DNA from: JACCWP01 sp963801045 | Lineage (GTDB): Bacteria > Actinomycetota > Actinomycetes > Propionibacteriales > Nocardioidaceae | NCBI GenBank assembly: GCA_963801045.1 | Contig: CAWDDC010000004.1 | Span: forward strand, 1,426,001 to 1,490,000 | Direction of reading: 5' to 3' | Length of the DNA: 64,000 nt | In this document: piece after piece, positions 8,922 through 17,400 of the stretch | Numbering within the stretch: position 1 is the first letter of the stretch | How the letters are laid out: each line of letters starts with the position of its first letter | Position numbers and translations under genes: made by a program | The notes under the pieces: model-generated | The model's database searches: none | The model's input: the letters and a program-made list of their open reading frames with translations, nothing else | Told to the model about the DNA's origin: nothing

Positions 8922-9307
8922 TCCGTCTCATCGGCTCGACCCCAGAACATCTGGTCGGGGCCTTCACCAGGTCTCAACATCACATCACGCTGCAGGCTTC
9001 CCTCGGGGACTGCCCCGGGGTGTGACGTGTGTCGTGCCTGCGGCGGTTCCGCTGTGCTGCCGGCGCCTTTGCCGGTCCCTGCGTGATTCGATTCTGCCTG
9101 ACGGTTGGTGTGCCCAACTGCCGTACCTCGAATCCTGGACCTGCCGCGCCCGCCACGCACGCCTGACGCGCCCGCAATCATCCGTCCGGACGGGATGGTC
9201 GGTCCGACCGGCGCGGGTCCATCGGCCGGGGGGACCGGCTGGGTACGCTCACAGCACCGTTCTGCCCACCCGCCGTCCCACCGGCTCCCGGAGAAGGGGC
9301 TCCCGCC
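8922..9307. other. Divergent intergenic region, DUF7455 / parE
   Basis: 386 bases without a supported gene. It is somewhat less GC-rich than its surroundings in its first half. I could not fix a convincing -35/-10 pair on either strand. The last bases contain GGAGAAGGGG, the probable ribosome-binding site of parE. Open frames that cross it are extensions of non-coding frames. Confidence 0.6.
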
Positions 9308-11383
9308 ATCGACACCGCGTACACCGCCCGCCACCTGCTGGTACTGGAGGGCCTCGAGGCCGTCCGCAAGCGGCCGGGCATGTACATCGGCTCCACCGAC
9401 ACCCGTGGGCTGATGCACTGCCTGTGGGAGATCATCGACAACGCGGTCGACGAGGCGCTGGCCGGGGTGTGCACCCGGATCGAGGTCGTGCTGCACGCCG
9501 ACGGCTCGGTCGAGGTACGGGACGACGGGCGCGGGATCCCGGTCGACACCGAGCCCAAGACCGGTCTGTCGGGCGTCGAGGTGGTGTTCACCAAGCTGCA
9601 CGCGGGGGGCAAGTTCGGCGGGGGTTCCTACGTCGCCACCGGCGGCCTGCACGGGGTGGGGGCCTCGGTGGTCAACGCGCTGGCGCTGCGGCTCGACGTC
9701 GAGGTCGACAAGGGCGGCGCGACCTGGGCGATGTCGTTCCGTCGCGGCGTGCCCGGCCGGTTCAGCGGCGACGGACCCACGGCCGGGTTCACCAAGGCGT
9801 CCAAGGCCTCCAAGCCTGCCAAGGGCGGTCGGGTCAAGAAGACCAAGACCGGCACCCGGGTGCGTTACTGGCCCGACCCGCAGGTCTTCGTCAAGGGCGC
9901 GGCGCTCTCCTACGACGAGCTGGTCGCACGGGCCCGGCAGACGACGTTCCTGGTCCCCGGTCTCGAGATCCTCCTGCGTGACGAGCGGCCCGGTGTCGAG
10001 GGCACGCCGCGGGAGGAGAAGTTCAAGCACGAGGGCGGCATCACGGAGTTCTGCGAGTTCCTCGCCCCGGACGCGCCGGTCACCCAGGTGCGGCGGTTGC
10101 ACGGCAACGACCAGTTCACCGAGACCGTGCCGGTGCTCGACGACGCGGGCCACATGACGCCGCAGGACGTCGAGCGCGACGTCGTCGTCGACGTTGCGCT
10201 GCGCTGGGGCACCGGCTACGACACCGAGCTGCGGTCCTTCGTCAACATCATCGCCACGCCCAAGGGCGGCACCCACGTGAGCGGGTTCGAGCGGGCGCTC
10301 ACCCGTACGTTCAACGACGCGTTGCGGTCGACCCGGTCGCTGAAGTCGGGCGACCCCGACGTGACCAAGGAAGACGTGCTCGAGGGCATGACCGCGGTGG
10401 TGACCGTACGGCTGGCCGAGCCGCAGTTCGAGGGACAGACCAAGGAGGTGCTGGGCACGCCGGGCGTGACCCGCATCGTCAACAAGGTCGTGTCCGCGGA
10501 GCTCAAGGCGTTCCTCACCTCGAGCAGGCGCGGCGAGAAGCAGCCGGCGCGCACGGTCATGGACAAGGTCGTGGCCGCGGCCCGCACCCGGCTGATGGCG
10601 CGCCAGCAGCGCGACAACCAGCGCCGCAAGAACGCGCTGGAGTCCAGCGCGCTGCCGGCCAAGCTGGCCGACTGCCGCAACGGCGACACCGACCGCAGCG
10701 AGCTGTTCGTCGTCGAGGGCGACTCCGCGCTGGGCACCGCCAAGCTGGCCCGCGACGCGGCCTACCAGGCGCTGCTGCCGATCCGCGGCAAGATCCTCAA
10801 CGTCCAGAAGGCATCCATCGGCGACATGCTGAAGAACGCGGAGTGCGCGTCGATCATCCAGGTCGTCGGCGCGGGCAGCGGCCGTACGTTCGACCTCGAG
10901 CAGGTGCGCTACGGGCGGGTCATCTTCATGGCCGACGCCGACTCCGACGGCGCACACATCCGCTGCCTGCTGACCACGCTGTTCTTCCGGTACATGTGGC
11001 CGCTGGTCGAGGCCGGGCGGGTCTTCTCCGCCGTGCCGCCGCTGCACCGGATCGAGCTGGCCCGGCCCAAGAAGGGCATGGACAAGTACGTGTACACGTA
11101 CTCCGACGCCGAGCTGCAGCGCAAGCTCGCCGAGCTGTCCAAGAAGAACATCGGCTGGAAGGACCCGGTCCAGCGCTACAAGGGGCTCGGCGAGATGGAC
11201 GCCGACCAGCTGGCCGAGACCACCATGCATCCCCGGCACCGCACCCTGCGCCGCATCACCGTCGACGACGCCGAGGTCGCCAGCACGGTGTTCGAGCTGC
11301 TGATGGGCAACGAGGTGGCGCCGCGCAAGGAGTTCATCGTCCAGGGCGCCTACGAGCTCGACGCCGACCGGATCGACGCCTGA
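9308..11383 (+). CDS. parE: DNA topoisomerase IV subunit B (type IIA ATPase subunit), apparent ATC start
   Basis: 691 residues. It is the ATPase and TOPRIM subunit that, with ParC, decatenates and relaxes DNA. Seen: GHKL ATPase motifs (EIIDNAVDEA around residue 41, DDGRGIPVD, GGLHGVGASVVNAL), the TOPRIM EGDSALG with Glu470, PIRGKILNV, and DADSDGAH at 543-550. The first conventional in-frame start is the ATG at 9380, inside the invariant RKRPGMYIGST, which would delete a conserved strand. The ATC at 9308 follows GGAGAAGGGG with 8-base spacing and gives the usual N-terminus (DTAYTARHLLVLEGLEAVRK). The paralogue is called parE rather than gyrB from its position next to the sigma factor and parC. 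Confidence 0.92.
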   Translation: MDTAYTARHLLVLEGLEAVRKRPGMYIGSTDTRGLMHCLWEIIDNAVDEALAGVCTRIEVVLHADGSVEVRDDGRGIPVDTEPKTGLSGVEVVFTKLHAGGKFGGGSYVATGGLHGVGASVVNALALRLDVEVDKGGATWAMSFRRGVPGRFSGDGPTAGFTKASKASKPAKGGRVKKTKTGTRVRYWPDPQVFVKGAALSYDELVARARQTTFLVPGLEILLRDERPGVEGTPREEKFKHEGGITEFCEFLAPDAPVTQVRRLHGNDQFTETVPVLDDAGHMTPQDVERDVVVDVALRWGTGYDTELRSFVNIIATPKGGTHVSGFERALTRTFNDALRSTRSLKSGDPDVTKEDVLEGMTAVVTVRLAEPQFEGQTKEVLGTPGVTRIVNKVVSAELKAFLTSSRRGEKQPARTVMDKVVAAARTRLMARQQRDNQRRKNALESSALPAKLADCRNGDTDRSELFVVEGDSALGTAKLARDAAYQALLPIRGKILNVQKASIGDMLKNAECASIIQVVGAGSGRTFDLEQVRYGRVIFMADADSDGAHIRCLLTTLFFRYMWPLVEAGRVFSAVPPLHRIELARPKKGMDKYVYTYSDAELQRKLAELSKKNIGWKDPVQRYKGLGEMDADQLAETTMHPRHRTLRRITVDDAEVASTVFELLMGNEVAPRKEFIVQGAYELDADRIDA

Positions 11384-11447
11384 TCCGTTCGTCCCGGCTC
11401 CGACCCGTTCGGCGACGAAGGCGCCACTGCGTCGTTATGTTTCACAG

Positions 11448-11867
11448 GTGCGCAAGGTGCTGGTGGTCTCAGCCGTGACGGCGTGCGTCCTCGTCGGCGT
11501 GGGCGTCGTCGCGGTCGAGGCGGTCGGCGACAGCGGCTGGTGGTGCGACCGCCAGGAGACCCGGGGCTACCCCGCCGTGGAGGCGGTGGCCGTGGAGTCC
11601 CTCGGCGACCTTGCGTCGCAGCACCAGCGGTCGGGCGCGTGCGAGGACACCGGACGTCCTGTCGCACGCGTTATCTCCGACGTGCCGACCTGGTCGACCA
11701 GACGAGAAGCCCGGGCGTACCTCGTGCGGCAGGGATGGAGGGCCGAGGACGGACTCCTGGTGTCAGCCGACGGCACGTTCAGGGCGGAGTACCCGACGAC
11801 GCGCGACCGGGCGTACGAGGGCGACTACGTCCGGGTGGTGTTCTGGGAGGCTTCCGCCGCGGAGTGA
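11448..11867 (+). CDS. Secreted or membrane-anchored hypothetical protein
   Basis: 139 residues, not recognised. The N-terminus MRKVLVVSAVTACVLVGVGVV is a positively charged start followed by a hydrophobic segment, so it is probably a signal anchor or signal peptide. The rest is soluble, with two cysteines (GWWCDRQ and GACEDT) that could form a disulfide outside the cell, and a C-terminal half rich in Tyr/Trp/Arg. The GTG at 11448 is the first start; no strong ribosome-binding site is visible. Its 3' end overlaps the convergent PPOX-fold gene by 43 bases, which is unusual but common for tightly packed convergent genes. Confidence 0.6.
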   Translation: MRKVLVVSAVTACVLVGVGVVAVEAVGDSGWWCDRQETRGYPAVEAVAVESLGDLASQHQRSGACEDTGRPVARVISDVPTWSTRREARAYLVRQGWRAEDGLLVSADGTFRAEYPTTRDRAYEGDYVRVVFWEASAAE

Positions 11868-12538
11868 CGTGCGGCGGCGAGTGTCGCAACGTCGGCGGGC
11901 ACCGGCACGTCGGCCGCGCAGTCGGCGCTGCGTACGGCCGGCCCGGTGGTCGTGTTCAGCGGTACGACACCGGCCCACACGCCGCCTGCCTCGATGTCGA
12001 TGTCGTCGTCGATCGGGTCGCCGTTGCGTACCTTGACCGACGCCTCGTGCAGCGGCAGCGCCAGCACGACGGTGGCGGCCAGCTCCTTGCGGGTGTGGGC
12101 CCGCAGCGTCGCGCTGCGACCGGGCACGACCTGGTCGACGACCGCCGACAGCGCGCTGTCGCGTTCGGCGGGGTCGGTGACCTTCCGTGCGGTGCCGACG
12201 ACGACGGCGCTGCGGTAGTTCATCGAGTGGTGGAAGCCGGAGCGCGCGAGCACCAGCCCGTCGACCAGCGTGATCGTCACGCAGACCGGCTGCTCGGGCG
12301 CGTCGACCAGGCTCCGGGCGGCCACCGACCCGTGCACGTACAGGGTCCCGTCGCGGTCCGGTCCGTCCAGGTCGTAGCCGTAGACGGTGGGCAGCACCCG
12401 CGGGACGCCGTCGACGACGACTCCGAGGTGGCAGATCGTGCCTGCGTCGAGCACGTCGTGCAGCGCCGCGCGGTCGGTCCGGGCGCGGTCGCCGCGCACG
12501 ACCGTCGTGCGCTCGGTGGGGGACAGCGGACTGGTCAC
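11825..12538 (-). CDS. Pyridoxamine 5'-phosphate oxidase-family (FMN-binding split barrel) protein
   Basis: 237 residues. The pattern SPTERTTVVRGDRARTDRAALHDVLDAG, followed by CHLGVVVDGVPRVLPTVYGY and GTLYVHGSVAARSL, is typical of actinobacterial Pyridox_ox_2 proteins. These bind FMN or F420, and many are reductases or nitroimidazole-resistance-like proteins. A VCVTITLVDGLVLARSGFHHSMNYRSA stretch follows; this is the usual homodimer interface. The GTG at 12538 is selected because family members begin just before SPTER. It is last in a leftward run after the MFS gene, from which it is separated by 157 bases. Confidence 0.83.
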   Translation of the reverse strand: MTSPLSPTERTTVVRGDRARTDRAALHDVLDAGTICHLGVVVDGVPRVLPTVYGYDLDGPDRDGTLYVHGSVAARSLVDAPEQPVCVTITLVDGLVLARSGFHHSMNYRSAVVVGTARKVTDPAERDSALSAVVDQVVPGRSATLRAHTRKELAATVVLALPLHEASVKVRNGDPIDDDIDIEAGGVWAGVVPLNTTTGPAVRSADCAADVPVPADVATLAAARHSAAEASQNTTRT

Positions 12539-12695
12539 GCTGTCAGCCTGCCGTGCCGGATGGTCTGGCGTCACGCGCCAATTGTGCTGGGTTTCGGTAT
12601 GCCAATCCGCCGCCGAAAGGTCGAGTGGCGCGAAAGCGGGCCGTCGGCACCGGCTGGAGCCCGGGTTCGCGCCACTGGACGGGTCGGAGGGCGGC

Positions 12696-14453
12696 TCAGG
12701 CAGCGGAGCGGGGCGGGCGCAGCAGCGCGAGCGCCAGCACCGCTGCGACGACCGCACACAGGGCGGCACCGACGAAGACGGCGTCCAGCTGGGCGAGGCC
12801 GGCGTCGAGCAGCCGGTCGCCGTACTCGGGACAGTCGGTGGGCGTCTCCGGGCACAGCTCCTGCACCGGCGGGATCGACGACGACACGTCGTAGAACCGG
12901 CGCAGCCCGATCGTGGTCAGCGCCGAGATGCCGACCAGCATCCCGACCATCCGGGCCACGACCAGCAGCGCGCTGGTGACCCCATGCACCGACCGGTCGG
13001 TGGCGGCCAGCAGCGCGGCGTTGACCGGTGCCACCGCCAGCCCGAAGCCGAAGCCGCCGAGCACCAGCGGCCCGGTCGCCGTCCACGAGTGCAGCGTGTC
13101 CGCGTCCCATCCGGCCATCAGGACGAAGGCGAGCGCCGCCATCGCCATGCCGGCGGCGGTGAGCACGCCGGGGACGACCCGCCGGGTGAGCCAGCCGCCG
13201 ACCAGCGCACCCACCGGCAGTGCGGCCAGGAACCGCACCAGCACGAGCGCGGCGTCCAGCTGCGAGTCGGGGTAGACGGTGAGCCGGGCGAAGAACGGGA
13301 TGTCGACCAGGGCCGCGATCAGCGCCGCACCCACGAACAGCGACACCGCCACCGACCCCCATGCGGCCGGTGCCCGCAGCGCCCCTCGCGGCACCAGCGG
13401 GTACGGGCTCACCCGCTGCCGCCAGCCGAACAGCGCGGCTGCGACGACCGAGCCCGCCAGCCACCAGCCACCCTCGTCGCTGAGCACCGCGACCTCCGGG
13501 TCGGCCGACGCGAAGGCCACGATCACGCCACCGAGGGCCGCGCCGAGCAGGGCGGCGCCGACGACGTCGGTGCGCGCGAGCACGCCGCCCCACGTCCGCC
13601 ACCCGAGCAGCGGCCGGCGGGCTGTCGCCTGGCGCGCGACGAAGGCGGCCGTCAACACGTACACCGCGATCGCCAGCGGCGTCGCCCACCGGCTGTCGCC
13701 GACCACTGGCAGGAAGGCTCGGCCCCACTCCACGTCGGTCACCAGCCCGGTCGGCGCACGCATCAGCACGGCCAGGCAGGTCAGCGCGCCGACCGCGAGC
13801 AGGCCACCGAGCACGTCCGGCCGGCCGCGGGTCTCGTCGGCCGCCGGCCGCGGAGCCGTACGCACCAGCGCCGCCGCGAGCACCAGGCCGACCGCCAGGT
13901 TGAGCCAGAAGATCGCCCGCCAGTCGGCGACCGCGAGCACGACGGCGCCGTACAGCGGGCCGAGCACCGCCCCGAGCTCCTGCACGGCGCCGACCACCCC
14001 GAGCGGCAGGCCGCGGCGCTCGGGCGGCCACAGGTCGGCGACCAGCGCCAGCGTCGCCGGCACCAGCCCGCCGCCCCCCACGCCCTGGATGAACCGGCCG
14101 GTGACCATCGACGGCAGGTCGTAGGCCGCCGCGGTCACCAGCGAGCCCACCGCGAAGACGACCAGCGACCCCACCAGCACCGGTGTGCGGCCGCGCAGGT
14201 CGGCGATTCGCCCGATCAGCGGCAGCACGCCCACGTAGCCGAGCAGGAAGCCGGAGATCAGCGGCGCCGCCCGTTGCAGCTCGTCGGTGGACAGCCCGGC
14301 GGCGCTCATCATGTCGGGCAGTGCGAGCACCACGACGTACGTGTCCGCGGCCGCGAAGGCGACGGCGGTGGCCGCAAGAGCGAGCAGCAGCCGGCTGGCC
14401 AGCGGGACGGCGGACGGAGCGCTGCCCGGGACCGGTTCGGGCTGTCCGCTCAC
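12696..14453 (-). CDS. MFS exporter, DHA2/P55-like (about 14 transmembrane segments)
   Basis: 585 residues of mostly hydrophobic sequence. Motif A is GRIADLRGRTPVLVG after TM2, with RFIQGVGGGGLVPATLALVADLWPPERRG (TM4-5) and the antiporter motif C region GAVQELGAVLGPLYGAVV. This is the EmrB/QacA type. In mycobacteria the close relative P55 (Rv1410c) works with the lipoprotein LprG in lipid export and drug efflux; an LprG-like lipoprotein gene is two genes upstream on the same strand here. The GTG at 14453 lies 28 bases after the galactosidase stop, so the two are probably co-transcribed. Confidence 0.85.
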   Translation of the reverse strand: MSGQPEPVPGSAPSAVPLASRLLLALAATAVAFAAADTYVVVLALPDMMSAAGLSTDELQRAAPLISGFLLGYVGVLPLIGRIADLRGRTPVLVGSLVVFAVGSLVTAAAYDLPSMVTGRFIQGVGGGGLVPATLALVADLWPPERRGLPLGVVGAVQELGAVLGPLYGAVVLAVADWRAIFWLNLAVGLVLAAALVRTAPRPAADETRGRPDVLGGLLAVGALTCLAVLMRAPTGLVTDVEWGRAFLPVVGDSRWATPLAIAVYVLTAAFVARQATARRPLLGWRTWGGVLARTDVVGAALLGAALGGVIVAFASADPEVAVLSDEGGWWLAGSVVAAALFGWRQRVSPYPLVPRGALRAPAAWGSVAVSLFVGAALIAALVDIPFFARLTVYPDSQLDAALVLVRFLAALPVGALVGGWLTRRVVPGVLTAAGMAMAALAFVLMAGWDADTLHSWTATGPLVLGGFGFGLAVAPVNAALLAATDRSVHGVTSALLVVARMVGMLVGISALTTIGLRRFYDVSSSIPPVQELCPETPTDCPEYGDRLLDAGLAQLDAVFVGAALCAVVAAVLALALLRPPRSAA

Positions 14454-14481
14454 CGGCCCGATCGTGTCACAGCAGCAGCAC

Positions 14482-17400
14482 TCAGCCCCCGCAGCTGAGC
14501 CGGGCGGCGGCCCAGTCGGCGTGGTCGCGGCCGTTGCCGTCACCGGCGTCGCCGATGTGCAGCCCGAGCGTCTCCGCCCCGGTGACGTCGGCCGTGAGCG
14601 CCTCGCCGTCGTCACCGCCGTGCAGCGTGCCGGTGGATGCCACGACCTCGCCGTCGGCGAGCACCTCGAACACCACGGAGCCGTCGTCGTCGACCTCGTC
14701 GTCGACACCGACCGTGCTGGTGAACGTGCTGCACCCGCCGTCGAGCGCCACCTCGACCAGCGAGTCGGCGTGTGCACCGAGCCCCTTGGCGAACGTGTCG
14801 CCACCGATCGACAGCGGCAGGCCGTCGTCCGGGGCGTCCTCGCCGTTGCTCGTGTCGCGCTCGACCGGCCCCCATCCGTTGGTCTCCGAGGCGAACGACA
14901 GGTCCGACACCCAGTGCGCCCCGGGCGGGAGCGGCACCGACACCGCGGAGTCGGCGGTGACCCGTCCCTGGAGGCCGGGCGGCGACACGAAGGTGACCTC
15001 GGCGGTGACGGGGTGCTCGCCCGGCTCCACGTCGTCCGGAGCCGTCACCTCGAGCTCGACCGTCTCCGGCTCGCCCAGGTCGAGCCTGCCCAGCGAGCTC
15101 GACGCCGGATCCACCGTCCAGCCGGCGGGCACGCTGAGCGCCAGCTCGGCCCGCCGGTTCCCGCCGGCGCAGCGCGCGGCCACCGTGACCGGCACGGTGA
15201 CGGAGCCGGCCCCGTCGACCGTCAGGTCGTCGGGCAGGGTCACGTCCGGAGGGCAGACGACCGGCCCGTCCGGGTCGGGCACGCCGCCGGCGGACACCTC
15301 CCGCCCGGTCAGCGGCCGCAGCGTCAGCTCGTAGTCCGCGGGGTCGGTCGGGCTGACCCGGTAGGGCTCCAGCACCGAGTTCGGTGTCTCGCCCATGCCG
15401 GTCTCGCCGGACTCGACGTGCAGCGTCGACCAGCTGCGGTTGCGCACCAGCGGGAGCTGGAAGTCGTACTCCGCGCGGTCGAGGTCGTCATATCTCGTGA
15501 CGCTGACGTCCACCGTACGAGCCGGCGCGGCGGCCACCAGCAGGCCGGACCGCGCGCCGTCGGACAGGGTCGCCCAGCGGGTCGCGTGATGGTTGCCGTG
15601 CGCCTGCGGCCGCGAGTACGCGACGTACTGCTCGTCGACGGTCGAGCGCCACACGTCGACGGTCGAGCCCTCGGTGCGGTCGTTGTAGGTCTCGAACGGG
15701 CCGCGGCCGTACCACGCGAAGTCGTCCAGCCGCTGCGGCACCTGCAGCTGAAGCCCGAGCCGGGGCAGGTAGGGCAGCGAGCCGACGTCGTCACCGCCGG
15801 GCTGCACCTCGTGCCGCAGCGCGATGGTGCCGCGCCCGTCGATGCGGTAGGTCAGCGCCTGGTCGAAGTGCGCGGCAGCCGCCTTGCCCGGCGCGGCCGC
15901 CCGGCTGGTCACCTCGACCACGACGGCGCCACCCCGCTCTGTCTTCGTCTGCACCGACCGGACCCGCGTCCGCAGCGCGTCCAGGCCGATGTCGTGCCAG
16001 AGCCGCCGGTCGTCGGTGCCCCAGTCGTAGGTCTCGTTGCTGGTCGGGGGCCGCCAGACGTCCAGCCGCGGACCGGTCCGCAGCAGCTGGTGGCCCCGGC
16101 TGTCCATGGACACCATCCGCCCCGACCGGGTGTCGAACTCGTACGTCCACCCGCGGCCGCTCACGGTCAGCACGGCGCCGTCGCGAGTCACCGTGGGCGC
16201 AGGCGTGCGGTCGTCCCGGCGTGGGGGCAGCTGGACACCCGGCACCGTGGTGCCGCCGGCGTCGAACTGCTCGCGGCTGATCAGCCACCCGGCGTCGGCC
16301 CACCAGGTGTCGTGCGCGGAGCGCGCGGTCAGCGTCCACCAGCGTTCGACGTCGCGCGGGTTGGGCGGCTGGTCGGGCAGCACCAGGTGGCGGGTCTGCC
16401 CGGGAGCCAACGTTGTCGTGCGGGTCTCGGCGGCCAGCGTGCGGCCCACCTCGTCCAGCGACCAGCGCAGCCGCACCGGCAGGCTGCCGGCCTGCTGCTC
16501 GTTGGTGACCGCGACGCGACCGGACTCGTCCGGGGCGCCGAACCGGATCGGGCTCTGCGCCTGGGCCATCGTGCGCACCTCGGGCTGCAAGCCGCGGTGC
16601 GACGACACCAGGCCGTCGGTGCCGGAGAGGCTGACCCCGAGACTGGAGAACTCGCCGCGACGCTGCAGCTTCTCGAAGTCGAGCGCGAGCACCGCCCCGT
16701 CGGTGGATCCGGCGCGGCCCGGCGGAAGCGCCCGCGGGTGGATGCGGACGGAGTCGACGGTCATCGCCGCCAGCCGGGTCTCGGTCTGGTCGCGTTGGGT
16801 CTCCGCGTTGCGGCCGACGTTGACCTCCCACAGCCCGGGGTCGATCGCACCGGACGCAGGGGTACGGGCGGCGAGTGCGCCGTCGACGTACAGCCGCAGC
16901 CGGGAGCCGTCGTAGCTGCCGGTGACGTGGTGCCAGCTGCCGTACCAGTCGGCCGGGACGGTGGCCGACACCGTCGCACGCTCGCCCACGTCGACGCCGA
17001 GCTCGAGGGTCTCCCGGTCGGTCATCTGCAGGCCGTAGGAGTCGCCCTTGGTGACGATCGGCATGCTGCCCGCCCAGCGCCCGGGGCGGACCCAGGCGTC
17101 CAGCGTCAGCGCGTCGGTGACGTCGAGCGACCGGTCGCGGAAGACGTCGACGAAGTCGTCGAGGCCGGTCAGCCGCAACCCGCGCCCGTCGTGGCCGGCC
17201 ACCTGCTCCGGCTTCCCGACGAGGAAGGTCTGGACCTGTCCGTCCGAGGAGTCCGGCGTGAGGAACAGCGGCTGGTCGAGGTTCTGCTCGGCCCAGTCCC
17301 AGATGAAGCCGCCCTGGATCTGCGGGTGCTCGCGGGTCAGCTGCCAGAAGTCGCTGAAGTTGCCCAGCCCGTTGCCCATCGCGTGGGCGTACTCACCCAT

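Noticed and set aside
8918..11239. 773-residue open frame antisense to parE
   Set aside because: It runs through coding sequence in the opposite strand, is His/Arg/Gly-rich without domains, and has the codon pattern expected of a GC-rich shadow frame.
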